From the NCBI GenBank assembly GCA_964409165.1, contig CAYPCH010000047.1, positions 1 to 25,355 of the forward strand: a stretch of 25,355 nt of DNA. The letters run 5' to 3'. Position numbers and translations under genes: made by a program. The notes below the pieces were generated by a model that saw only the letters and a list, made by a program, of their open reading frames with translations, searched no databases and was not told the DNA's origin. The DNA comes from CAYPCH01 sp964409165. Its GTDB lineage: Bacteria > Bacillota > Clostridia > Acetivibrionales > Acetivibrionaceae. Of the stretch, positions 1-6,852 are shown one piece after another. Numbering within the stretch: position 1 is the stretch's first letter; every line of letters starts with the position of its first letter.

Positions 1-34
1 AAGGATAATAAGAGCCATAGAGGATTAGGTTAGG

Positions 35-80
35 ATTAGATATTTATTAATATTAGATATTTATTAATATTAAATATTAA
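35..80. repeat. AT-rich 17-nt tandem repeat
   Basis: The 17-nt unit attagatatttattaat occurs twice in a row (35-51 and 52-68), followed by a degenerate partial third copy to about 80. It lies just upstream of the rpsO promoter. It could act as an AT-rich UP-like region or be a neutral slippage repeat; nothing in the sequence decides between these. Confidence 0.75.
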
Positions 81-83
81 TTC

Positions 84-112
84 TTTACAGATAATAGCCA
101 GTATGTTACAAT
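84..112 (+). promoter_or_regulatory. rpsO promoter (sigma-A type)
   Basis: A near-consensus -35 TTTACA (84-89) is followed after exactly 17 nt by -10 TACAAT (107-112), so transcription would start near 119. This gives an 85-nt leader before rpsO. Spacing and hexamers fit the vegetative sigma-70/sigma-A consensus well. Confidence 0.7.
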
Positions 113-117
113 ATTTT

Positions 118-168
118 AGGTAAACTTAAACCATTTGCTCGGTTTTTGGCGACTCCGGCCTTTTACCT
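118..168 (+). promoter_or_regulatory. Structured rpsO 5' leader, possible S15 autoregulatory element
   Basis: AGGTAAA (118-124) can pair with TTTACCT (162-168), enclosing shorter stems (ACC 130-132 with GGT 141-143; GGC 148-150 with GCC 158-160). The fold begins at the predicted transcription start and ends about 20 nt before the ribosome binding site. S15 is known to repress its own translation by binding leader RNA in several bacterial groups with different folds, so a role here is plausible but inferred from position and pairing only. Confidence 0.4.
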
Positions 169-203
169 AGCTAATGGGGATATTATTAAAGGAGGATATT
201 TTA

Positions 204-467
204 ATGCAAAAAGAAATTAAACAAGGTATAATTGATACCTACAAGCTTCATGAAAGTGATACAGGGTCTCCAGAAGTTCAGATTGCTATTCTTACAGAAA
301 GAATCAATCATTTGACAGGTCACTTGAAAACTCATAAGAAAGACCACCATTCAAGAAGAGGATTGCTTAAAATGGTAGGACAAAGAAGAGGACTTCTTAA
401 TTATCTTATAAAAATCGACATTACAAGATATCGTACAATTATCGAAAAATTGAATCTTAGAAAATAA
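204..467 (+). CDS. rpsO: 30S ribosomal protein S15
   Basis: An 87-residue protein matching S15 over its full usual length. It carries the family signatures HESDTGSPEVQIA, the run LTGHLKTHKKDHHSRRGLL, and a C-terminal RYRTIIEKLNLRK. S15 binds 16S rRNA and nucleates assembly of the central domain of the 30S subunit. An in-frame upstream start at 174 would add ten residues absent from the family. The ATG at 204 sits 8 nt after AAAGGAGG (188-195) and gives the normal N-terminus, so it was chosen. A strong terminator follows directly, but rpsO next to pnp is the classic bacterial order, so read-through transcription into pnp is likely in part. Confidence 0.98.
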   Translation: MQKEIKQGIIDTYKLHESDTGSPEVQIAILTERINHLTGHLKTHKKDHHSRRGLLKMVGQRRGLLNYLIKIDITRYRTIIEKLNLRK

Positions 468-472
468 AAAAC

Positions 473-498
473 GAGCGGAGTTTTCCGCTCATTTTTTT
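473..498 (+). terminator. Intrinsic terminator after rpsO
   Basis: GAGCGGA (473-479) pairs perfectly with TCCGCTC (484-490) over a 4-nt loop and is followed by ATTTTTTT. It begins 5 nt after the rpsO stop codon. Confidence 0.9.
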
Positions 499-500
499 AG

Positions 501-566
501 TTAGATTTCTTGGAGTGAAACGAAAGAACCAAAATTGAATACTCTTGATGGGTACGAAATTTTATT
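501..566 (+). repeat. Intergenic repeat family C, copy 1
   Basis: This 66-nt stretch aligns without gaps to the reverse complement of 5498-5563, with about 53 of 66 positions identical by eye. A piece of it (531-554) also matches 5444-5467 in direct orientation at 23 of 24 positions. Both sites lie just downstream of a gene with its own terminator. No coding potential is evident, so it is probably a dispersed, non-coding intergenic repeat. Confidence 0.7.
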
Positions 567-657
567 ATTGAATTCATTCGTTAAGTTCAATGGATTAATA
601 ATAACAAGCTATATTTGTAATAATAGATTTAGGATAAAAAATAAAAAACAAAAAGCT

Positions 658-743
658 GCAGACAGTAGAAGGTAGATTGTGTTGCAAATCATAGTTTGTT
701 TTATAAATCGGATTTGCAACAGAATCTACATCCTACAGTCTGC
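658..743 (+). promoter_or_regulatory. Long stem-loop in the pnp 5' leader
   Basis: The arms 658-690 and 711-743 are 33 nt each and complementary at 29 of 33 positions, with a 20-nt loop. The base is GCAGAC/GTCTGC and the top is TTGCAAATC/GATTTGCAA. The structure ends 12 nt before the pnp ribosome binding site. In E. coli, pnp mRNA is controlled by RNase III cutting a leader stem, followed by PNPase-dependent decay of the remnant. This stem has the right place and length for an analogous control, though a foldback mobile element is an alternative. Confidence 0.6.
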
Positions 744-769
744 GGTTCATTCAAGAGGAGGATGGAAAA

Positions 770-2890
770 ATGCAAAAAGTTTTCAGTATGGAATTAGCTG
801 GACGGAAGCTAACAATTGAAACGGGTGAACTTGCTCAATTGGCAAACGGAGCAGTTATGGTAAGATATGGGGATACAGTTGTGTTATCAACTGCAACAGC
901 CTCTTCGGCGCCGAGAGAAGGGATTGATTTCTTTCCGCTGAGTGTTGATTATGAAGAAAGACTTTATGCTGTAGGAAAAATACCCGGAGGATTTATAAAA
1001 AGAGAGGGAAAACCTTCTGAAAAAGCTGTTTTAACCTCAAGGGTAATAGACAGACCTCTAAGACCCCTGTTTCCTAAGGATTTGAGGAACGATGTGGCAG
1101 TCATTAATACCGTAATGTCTGTTGAACAGGATAATTCTCCTGAAGTTGCAGCGCTTTTAGGCTCATCTATAGCATTGTCAATTTCGGATATACCCTTTAA
1201 AGGTCCTATTGGTGGAGTAATTTTAGGATTTGTTGATGGAGAAGTGGTGATAAATCCTAATGCGGCACAGCGGGAAAAGAGCCAGATGTATGTGACTTTG
1301 GCAGGAACCAGAGACAGTATTGTTATGATTGAAGCAGGAGCAAACGAAATACCCGATGAAATTATGTTTGATGCAATTAAGAAGGGTCATAATGAGATAA
1401 AAAAGATAGTAGCGTTTATTGACGGTATTGTAGAGGAAATCGGAAAATCCAAATTTGAATATGAATCTTCCGATGTTCCCGAAGATATATTCAATGCGGT
1501 AAAAGAATTTGCTTACAACAGTATGAGAGAAGCAGTTCTCGCAGTGGACAAGCAAGTCAGGGATGAGAATATAAAAAAGCTTACAGATGCTGTTAAGGAG
1601 AACTTTGCACAAGAATATCCGGAAATGGAATCATTGCTGTCACAGGCCATATACAAGCTCGAAAAGAAGGTTGTCAGAGAGTATATACTTGAGGAAAACA
1701 AGAGAATTGACGGTAGGGAACTTGGCGAAATAAGGCAATTGTCTGCAAAGGTTGGACTGCTTCCAAGAGTTCATGGTTCAGGACTTTTTCAGAGAGGACA
1801 GACCCAAGTGCTTACAACTGTTACATTAGGTGCAATGGGAGATGTTCAGATGCTCGATGGTATTGAGTTGGAAGAAACGAAAAGATATATGCATCATTAT
1901 AATTTTCCTGCCTATAGCGTAGGTGAGGCAAGGACTTCCAGAGGACCGGGCAGAAGAGAAATAGGTCATGGAGCCCTTGCAGAAAAAGCTCTTGAGCCGG
2001 TACTTCCTGATCAGAATCAATTTCCATATACTATCAGGCTTGTTTCGGAAGTCATGATGTCAAATGGTTCTACATCCCAGGGAAGTGTGTGTGGAAGTAC
2101 ACTTGCACTTATGGATGCGGGTGTTCCTATAATAAAACCTGTTGCAGGAATTTCAGCGGGGCTTGTGGTTGATGAAAAGAACCCTGACAGATTTGTAACC
2201 TTTATGGATATACAGGGTATAGAAGACTTTTTTGGAGACATGGACTTCAAAGTTGCCGGAACAAAAGATGGTATAACCGCTATTCAGGTGGATATTAAAG
2301 TTGAAGGGCTGAGCTATGAAATTATAAGACAGGCATTTGAACTCACCAGAAAGGGACGCTTGCAGATTATTGACGATGTGATTTTAAAGACGATTCCTGA
2401 GCCTAGAAAAGAAATGTCTGCATATGCACCGAAAATTATTTCAACTTCCATAAATCCTGATAAAATCAGAGATGTTATAGGACCTGGCGGCAAGATGATA
2501 AATAAGATAATAGCTGAGACGGGAGTCAAAATTGACTTAGAGGATGATGGTAGCGTTTATATATTCAGTTCTGACTCTGTAGCCGGACAAAAGGCACTAA
2601 AAATAATCGAGGGTATTGCAAAGGATGTTGAGCCTGGTCAGATATTTTTAGGCAAAGTTATGAGGGTAACAACCTTTGGAGCATTTGTTGAATTCCAGCC
2701 GGGCAAGGAAGGTCTTGTTCATATCTCCAAGCTTGATAAGAAAAGAGTTGCCAAGGTAGAAGATGTAGTTAACGTTGGGGACGAAATACTTGTGAAAGTT
2801 ATGGAAATTGACAGACAAGGGCGCATAAATCTCTCAAGGAAAGATGCTATGGAAGATGAAGAAACTGTAAAAGAGGATAAAGAACAATAA
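770..2890 (+). CDS. pnp: Polyribonucleotide nucleotidyltransferase (PNPase)
   Basis: Phosphorolytic 3'-5' exoribonuclease that degrades RNA to nucleoside diphosphates, normally as a trimer and often in the RNA degradosome. All expected domains occur in order over 706 residues: first RNase PH domain (about 15-145), all-helical PNPase domain (about 150-225), second RNase PH domain (about 320-460, with GPGRREIGHGALAEKAL and SNGSTSQGSVCGSTLALMDAG), KH domain (about 550-615, GPGGKMINKI) and S1 domain (about 620-692, GKVMRVTTFGAFVEF). Length and domain set are normal. The start has GAGGAGG at 755-761, 8 nt upstream. It follows rpsO, as in most bacteria, and has a long stem-loop in its leader that may be an autoregulatory site. 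Confidence 0.98.
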   Translation: MQKVFSMELAGRKLTIETGELAQLANGAVMVRYGDTVVLSTATASSAPREGIDFFPLSVDYEERLYAVGKIPGGFIKREGKPSEKAVLTSRVIDRPLRPLFPKDLRNDVAVINTVMSVEQDNSPEVAALLGSSIALSISDIPFKGPIGGVILGFVDGEVVINPNAAQREKSQMYVTLAGTRDSIVMIEAGANEIPDEIMFDAIKKGHNEIKKIVAFIDGIVEEIGKSKFEYESSDVPEDIFNAVKEFAYNSMREAVLAVDKQVRDENIKKLTDAVKENFAQEYPEMESLLSQAIYKLEKKVVREYILEENKRIDGRELGEIRQLSAKVGLLPRVHGSGLFQRGQTQVLTTVTLGAMGDVQMLDGIELEETKRYMHHYNFPAYSVGEARTSRGPGRREIGHGALAEKALEPVLPDQNQFPYTIRLVSEVMMSNGSTSQGSVCGSTLALMDAGVPIIKPVAGISAGLVVDEKNPDRFVTFMDIQGIEDFFGDMDFKVAGTKDGITAIQVDIKVEGLSYEIIRQAFELTRKGRLQIIDDVILKTIPEPRKEMSAYAPKIISTSINPDKIRDVIGPGGKMINKIIAETGVKIDLEDDGSVYIFSSDSVAGQKALKIIEGIAKDVEPGQIFLGKVMRVTTFGAFVEFQPGKEGLVHISKLDKKRVAKVEDVVNVGDEILVKVMEIDRQGRINLSRKDAMEDEETVKEDKEQ

Positions 2891-2924
2891 ATTGAAGTGC
2901 GATGTAAAATCTTTAGTGCATTCA
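2891..2924 (-). repeat. Hairpin repeat D, solitary end of the X element family
   Basis: It begins on the base after the pnp stop codon. It is almost identical, in reverse orientation, to 15991-16025, the left end of the X2 element in front of the megasynthase; the two differ only around 2915-2917. A more degenerate relative is at 11947-11975. The sequence is weakly self-complementary. Only one end of the element is seen here, so it may be a decayed copy or a stand-alone repeat that also serves as the pnp mRNA 3' stem. Confidence 0.65.
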
Positions 2925-2950
2925 TTATTGTAAGTGGTTTAACATAATAA

Positions 2951-3083
2951 CTCAACTTTCCCACAGTGTTTCTGGGCTCTTTGTTGCTAAATCAGTATTG
3001 CTCACTGCGGTCAAAAAGTGAATCTTTTGACCTTAACTTGTGAACAACCAGAGCCTCAAAATACTATAAATGGGAAAGTTGAG
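2951..3083. mobile_element. Foldback MITE-like element M, copy 1
   Basis: 133 bp bounded by perfect 13-bp terminal inverted repeats, CTCAACTTTCCCA (2951-2963) and TGGGAAAGTTGAG (3071-3083). Pairing continues inward (GGGCTCT near the left, AGAGCC near the right), and a central perfect hairpin GGTCAAAA/TTTTGACC sits at 3009-3016/3025-3032, so the whole element can fold on itself. It encodes no protein. A second left end in the same orientation starts at 25308. I do not see a clean target-site duplication. It separates pnp from the M16 peptidase gene. Confidence 0.75.
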
Positions 3084-3105
3084 ACAATAAGTTTATGGAG
3101 GTTTT

Positions 3106-4359
3106 ATGTTTAGAAGGGTAACCTTGGATAATGGCGTTAGAATAGTATACGAAAAAATCCCTCATGTTCGTTCCGTTTCAGTAGGTATCTGGGTTGGAAC
3201 AGGTTCTAGGAGTGAGAATAAAAAAAATAACGGAGTGTCTCATTTTATTGAGCATATGATGTTTAAAGGAACTGATAAGAGAAGTGCAAAAGAAATTGCT
3301 GAAAGCATAGACAGCATAGGCGGGCAGATCAACGCATTTACAGGAAAGGAATGTACCTGCTATTATGCTAAGACATTGGATACTCATTTGGAAATTGCAC
3401 TTGATGTTCTTTCTGATATGTTTTTTAATTCGACATTTTCGAAAAAAGACATAGATATAGAAAGAAAAGTTGTAATAGAAGAAATTGGTATGTACGAAGA
3501 TTCTCCCGAAGAGCTTGTGCATGACATACTATCAGAAGCATCTTGGGGTGATAATCCGCTTGGATTTCCCATCCTGGGTACTTCCGATTGTCTTCACTCA
3601 ATAGAAAGGGACACTATACAGAAGTACTTAAAAGAGAGTTATTTACCGGGAAATACTGTGATATCCGTTGCGGGAAACTTTGATGAAGAATGTTTAACCG
3701 CCCTTGTAAAGGATAGGTTTTCTAATTGGAAATCAGAAATCACCGAAGGTATTACTCTTGAAAGAGCTGAGTTTACGGCTGGTAAAAGTATTAGGGAAAA
3801 GGATACTGAACAAGTTCATATATGTTTGGGGTTTGAAGGTATTGAGCAAGGAAATGACGATTTATATGCTCTTTTATCTATTAATAATATTTTCGGAGGC
3901 GGAATGAGCTCCCGGCTGTTTCAAAAAATCAGAGAGGAAATGGGGTTGGTTTACTCCATATACTCATATCCTTCATCTTACAAAAATTCGGGATTGCTTA
4001 CGATTTATGCAGGAATGAATCCGGAGCATCTTGCCAATGTTTTAAAGCTTGTTATCAAGGAAATAGAAAACCTTGTTAAACATGGCATGTCAAAGGATGA
4101 TTTGATAAAGTCGAAGGAACAGTTAAAGGGAAATTACATTTTAGGGCTTGAAAGTACAAGCAGCAGAATGAACAGTATTGGTAAGTCGGAGGTTTTGTTG
4201 GGTGAAATATTAAGCCCTGAAGAAGTTTTGAAAAAAATTGATAATGTGAGTATGGAAAAAGTGACGGAAGTAATCAGAAGGATTTTTGATACTGAAAGAA
4301 TGAGTTTTTCAGCGGTTGGCAGTATAAAGAAAGATATCAATTTAAGTGAGCTTATATAG
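3106..4359 (+). CDS. mlpA: M16 family zinc peptidase (MlpA/YmxG-like)
   Basis: A 417-residue insulinase/mitochondrial-processing-peptidase-like protein. The inverted zinc motif HxxEH is intact (His46, Glu49, His50 in HFIEHMMFKGT), and the third ligand glutamate is in ERKVVIEEI (about residue 125-126). The second, non-catalytic M16 half (about 180-400) contains the usual RLFQKIREEMGLVYSI segment. No signal peptide is seen, so it should be cytoplasmic. In Bacillus the homologue lies between pnp and spoVFA, the position seen here, which supports orthology. Its substrate is not known from the sequence. TGGAGG at 3096-3101 supports the ATG at 3106. Confidence 0.93.
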   Translation: MFRRVTLDNGVRIVYEKIPHVRSVSVGIWVGTGSRSENKKNNGVSHFIEHMMFKGTDKRSAKEIAESIDSIGGQINAFTGKECTCYYAKTLDTHLEIALDVLSDMFFNSTFSKKDIDIERKVVIEEIGMYEDSPEELVHDILSEASWGDNPLGFPILGTSDCLHSIERDTIQKYLKESYLPGNTVISVAGNFDEECLTALVKDRFSNWKSEITEGITLERAEFTAGKSIREKDTEQVHICLGFEGIEQGNDDLYALLSINNIFGGGMSSRLFQKIREEMGLVYSIYSYPSSYKNSGLLTIYAGMNPEHLANVLKLVIKEIENLVKHGMSKDDLIKSKEQLKGNYILGLESTSSRMNSIGKSEVLLGEILSPEEVLKKIDNVSMEKVTEVIRRIFDTERMSFSAVGSIKKDINLSELI

Positions 4360-4443
4360 AACCCATGTAAGACTTATATAAAAAGGAGTATAAGAAGAGG
4401 GAAATATAAGAAAAGAAGATAGAGCACTTTGATTGGTGAAAAC

Positions 4444-4471
4444 ATAGTATAAATGACGTCATTTATACTAT
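4444..4471. promoter_or_regulatory. Perfect 28-bp palindrome
   Basis: The 14-nt arm ATAGTATAAATGAC (4444-4457) is followed at once by its exact reverse complement GTCATTTATACTAT (4458-4471), centred on GACGTC with no spacer. The flanking bases do not extend the symmetry. It lies 85 nt after the M16 gene. A perfect spacer-free palindrome suits a dimeric DNA-binding protein better than an RNA hairpin, but no function is shown. Confidence 0.6.
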
Positions 4472-4478
4472 TATTAGG

Positions 4479-4540
4479 GCCATTTCCTGAAAGGAAATCC
4501 GGCAAAAAGCTTTGGGACTTGATGTCCCGAAGATTTTTAT
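4479..4540 (+). terminator. Two-hairpin structure ending in an intrinsic terminator
   Basis: A first stem ATTTCC/GGAAAT (4482-4487/4493-4498) is extended by GCC/GGC across a small bulge. The second stem pairs CTTTGGGAC (4510-4518) with GTCCCGAAG (4524-4532), has one G-T wobble, and is followed by ATTTTTATTATT. The second stem is a good terminator for the M16 gene. The first stem could be part of a sensing structure, but it matches no riboswitch class I can name with confidence. Confidence 0.6.
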
Positions 4541-4565
4541 TATTCAGTTTATATAACAAATGGAC

Positions 4566-4609
4566 CTAGACAAAAAAACATGGAGTTTTTCTGTCCATGT
4601 ACTATCTAG
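4566..4609 (+). other. Nested inverted repeat upstream of the CuAO-N gene
   Basis: CTAGA (4566-4570) can pair with TCTAG (4605-4609), enclosing ACATGGA (4578-4584) and TCCATGT (4594-4600) with a T-rich 9-nt loop. It lies upstream of the predicted promoter at 4636, so it would be a DNA element or part of M16 read-through RNA. No known family was recognised. Confidence 0.35.
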
Positions 4610-4635
4610 TATCGATTATGCGTGTCCTATACTAA

Positions 4636-4664
4636 TTGCGTATGATTAAAAAATGTGGCATAAT
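4636..4664 (+). promoter_or_regulatory. Candidate promoter of the CuAO-N-like gene
   Basis: TTGCGT (4636-4641), a 17-nt spacer and CATAAT (4659-4664) place a transcription start near 4671, about 39 nt before the gene. It lies downstream of a terminator, consistent with the gene being its own transcription unit. Confidence 0.5.
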
Positions 4665-4709
4665 TTATATAAACGCGTTAAAAAAAGATATACTTGAGGA
4701 GGAGTCTTG

Positions 4710-5390
4710 ATGAAGAAGTTAAGCGTATTATTTTTAGTTATTTTAGGGGTTTTGACAGTTTGCGTTTGTAGTGTATATGCATCAAGTGATATCTCTGTAG
4801 ATGTTAATGGGCAATTAATTGATTTTCCTGATGCAAAACCTTTTATTGATGCAAACGGGAGAACACTTATCCCTGTGAGATTTGTAAGTGAAGCCCTTGG
4901 TGCAGATGTAATATGGAACGGAGAACTCAAAGAGGTAGGCATAAACCTTGGTAGTACTGAAATCTCAGTAAGGATAGGTGACAAGACGATAATAGTAAAT
5001 GGAGAATCAAAGCAAATGGATACCGAACCTACTATTGCAATGGATAGAACATACGTACCTGTGCGTTTTGTTGCAGAAGGTTTGGGAGCAACAGTTGGAT
5101 GGGATGGGGAAACTAAAACTGTATCTGTGACAACCGCATCAAATCTCAATCTAGTGGATTTCAGCCTGATAGTTAATGTATTATTAGAAATTGAACCCCA
5201 GTACGAGGAAGTAGAAGGGTTTTTAACTGAAAATGCGGGAGAAGAATTGACGAAACAAATAATGAGTTACGTTAAGTTAAAAACAAAGATTACGGATGCT
5301 TTAGAAGAAAAGATTTGGGAGTGGGGAGATAAAAATATCTATGTCACTTCAAATGCCAATGTACCTTACATAAAAATTAATGCAAAGTAG
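4710..5390 (+). CDS. Secreted copper-amine-oxidase N-terminal-domain-like protein
   Basis: 226 residues. The N-terminus is a signal peptide: MKK, a hydrophobic stretch to about residue 22, and likely cleavage after VYA. Two repeats typical of the Cu_amine_oxidN1 family follow, each with a (I/V)PVRFV(S/A)E(A/G)LGA core and a W(N/D)G motif (about 50-75 and 105-130). Despite the family name these repeats are not oxidases; in clostridia they are common in extracellular and cell-wall proteins. The last 75 or so residues are charged and match nothing I recognise. The ATG at 4710 is favoured over the TTG codon just before it because GAGGAGGAG (4696-4704) is well placed. The gene interrupts the M16-dpaA neighbourhood, and its own promoter and terminator suggest it was inserted as a unit. 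Confidence 0.85.
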   Translation: MKKLSVLFLVILGVLTVCVCSVYASSDISVDVNGQLIDFPDAKPFIDANGRTLIPVRFVSEALGADVIWNGELKEVGINLGSTEISVRIGDKTIIVNGESKQMDTEPTIAMDRTYVPVRFVAEGLGATVGWDGETKTVSVTTASNLNLVDFSLIVNVLLEIEPQYEEVEGFLTENAGEELTKQIMSYVKLKTKITDALEEKIWEWGDKNIYVTSNANVPYIKINAK

Positions 5391-5443
5391 ATGGTTCTAA
5401 ACGGATTATATTAAAAAGATTATATATTGAAAATGAAGAAAGC

Positions 5444-5482
5444 AAAATTGGATACTCTTGATGGGTATTCAATTTTTTTTTA
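5444..5482 (+). terminator. Intrinsic terminator after the CuAO-N-like gene
   Basis: AAAATTGGATAC (5444-5455) pairs with GTATTCAATTTT (5465-5476) with one G-T wobble over a 9-nt loop, then a T run continues to 5481. The left arm and loop are nearly identical to 531-554 downstream of rpsO, linking this terminator to repeat family C. Confidence 0.8.
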
Positions 5483-5497
5483 GGCCTTTTGGAGTGA

Positions 5498-5563
5498 AAT
5501 AAAATTTCGTGCCCATCGAGGGCACAAAATTTTGCCTCTTTCATTTCATTCCAAGAGACCTAA
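5498..5563 (-). repeat. Intergenic repeat family C, copy 2 (inverted, strong hairpin)
   Basis: Reverse-complement copy of 501-566, aligning without gaps. This copy is itself a strong foldback: TTGGAGTGAAAT (5489-5500) with ATTTCATTCCAA (5542-5553), and AAATTTCGTGCCC with GGGCACAAAATTT around a 5-nt loop at the centre. It may work as a bidirectional transcription or mRNA 3' barrier in addition to being a dispersed repeat. Confidence 0.65.
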
Positions 5564-5664
5564 TGAAAGACAAGAGATAGGTGATGTTTAAAAGCACAAG
5601 GCAACATAATAGCACAAATAAAACTCTATATCAGGCATAATACATAAAACATCAGCTTTTCTGC

Positions 5665-5692
5665 ACTGTAAGGATACGATGTTCATATGATA
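5665..5692 (+). promoter_or_regulatory. Candidate sigma-K promoter for dpaAB
   Basis: The pair AC (5665-5666), 17 nt, CATATGATA (5684-5692) exactly fits the mother-cell sigma-K consensus AC-N17-CATAnnnTA as I recall it. dpaAB is known to be expressed late in the mother cell. The site is about 290 nt upstream of dpaA, farther than usual, and the consensus is short enough for a chance match. The rest of 5571-5980 shows no gene; a GGAGGGG ribosome binding site ends it. Confidence 0.35.
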
Positions 5693-5980
5693 TTTTGTTG
5701 ACCTTATACAAGCACTTTAACTGTTAGAGGAACATAATATGTATTAGTCGCTATATTAATTAAGGAATAACTGAAATATTACATCAAATTTTTTTACATA
5801 TTTTTAGTATTCCAAATTCAGCTACTTTGTTGATGAATGGTATTTTTTATTAGATTAGAAAGGGTGGAAAAAGCAATTTGCATAATCAAAGCAAAAGGGG
5901 ACACAACTTAATATGTAAATGACGTTTTTTGTAACAATAATGTGACTCCCTTAAACTTTACATCGATGGAGGGGATAAGA

Positions 5981-6850
5981 ATGAATAGGAAATTTGCTGT
6001 TGTAGGAGGGGATCTTAGAAGTGTTAAACTTGCAAATCTGTTTGAAGCACAGGGGAACATAGTTGATATATATGGTTTTGAAAATGCAGGTTTTGAAACA
6101 GGCATTGAGGAAAGTGCCAATATTGAAGAAGCTATACGTGATGCGGATGTTGTAATTGGGCCACTTCCATGCTCAAATGATGACGAAACGCTTAATGCAC
6201 CTTTCCAAAAAGGTAGGATTTATATAAACGATGTATTCAAAAAGATGTCTAAGAATCAGTTGTTTATAGCTGGGAGAATCAGTGAAAAGATATCTCACCT
6301 CGCACAAATCTATAATGTATACTCTACCGACCTGCTTCAAAGGGAAGAAATGGCTGTCTTAAATGCAATTCCAACAGCAGAAGGTGCTATTCAGATTGCG
6401 ATGGAAGAAATGCCTATAACGCTTCACGGTAGCAATATTCTTATACTTGGATTCGGCAGAATCGGAAAGATACTTGCAAAAATGCTTGATGGTTTAGGCA
6501 GCAATGTATATGTTGAAGCAAGAAAATACGCTGATATTGCTTGGATTAGAAGCTATCACTATAAACCTGTTTTCTTAAATGAACTTTCTGAAAATATTGG
6601 AAAAATGGATATAGTATTCAATACTATTCCTCATATAGTATTGGACAGTGACATCTTAAAGAAAGTGAGAAAGGATGCTTTGATAGTCGATTTGGCATCA
6701 AAGCCCGGAGGTGTGGACTTTAACAAGGCTAAAGAAATGGGAGTGAAAACAATTTGGGCTCTTTCGTTGCCAGGTAAAGTAGCTCCTATAACAGCTGCTG
6801 AATTTATGAGAGACACTATATACAATATAATTGAAGAGTTGGGGGTATAG
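5981..6850 (+). CDS. dpaA: Dipicolinate synthase subunit A
   Basis: With DpaB it makes dipicolinic acid from the lysine-pathway intermediate (hydroxy-)tetrahydrodipicolinate in the mother cell; the product is pumped into the spore core as Ca-DPA. The 289-residue protein opens with the characteristic KFAVVGGDLRSVKLANLF, has an N-terminal domain (1-135) with DVVIGPLPCSNDDETLNAPF, and a Rossmann NAD(P)-binding domain with ILGFGRIGK. Length is close to Bacillus SpoVFA. A GTG start at 5942 is possible, but ATG 5981 has TGGAGGGG at 5967-5974 and gives the family N-terminus. It lies 2 nt before dpaB. Presence of this gene implies the organism sporulates. Confidence 0.95.
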   Translation: MNRKFAVVGGDLRSVKLANLFEAQGNIVDIYGFENAGFETGIEESANIEEAIRDADVVIGPLPCSNDDETLNAPFQKGRIYINDVFKKMSKNQLFIAGRISEKISHLAQIYNVYSTDLLQREEMAVLNAIPTAEGAIQIAMEEMPITLHGSNILILGFGRIGKILAKMLDGLGSNVYVEARKYADIAWIRSYHYKPVFLNELSENIGKMDIVFNTIPHIVLDSDILKKVRKDALIVDLASKPGGVDFNKAKEMGVKTIWALSLPGKVAPITAAEFMRDTIYNIIEELGV

Positions 6851-6852
6851 AA

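Noticed and set aside
1223..1612. Long antisense open frames inside pnp and in other genes
   Set aside because: They are shadows of strongly supported + strand genes, with cysteine/isoleucine-rich nonsense composition and no ribosome binding sites.
2951..3083. CRISPR-like or tRNA/small-RNA gene in the repeat-rich spacers
   Set aside because: Repeats are inverted and dispersed, not regularly spaced direct repeats, and no cloverleaf with conserved TTC/CCA features was seen.
4479..4532. Possible cyclic-di-GMP (GEMM) riboswitch
   Set aside because: A GAAA-like loop and a GCAAAAAGC stretch recall the class, but the conserved GGGCAAACC and GGACGCAAAGCC elements are absent. A covariance-model search would settle it.
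5608..5640. Sequence aaaagcacaaggcaac resembling the start of a GEMM riboswitch
   Set aside because: The match stops after a few bases and no downstream pairing element or conserved core follows.
5942..5980. Extended GTG start for dpaA
   Set aside because: ATG at 5981 has a strong TGGAGGGG site and restores the family N-terminus; the extra 13 codons include that site.
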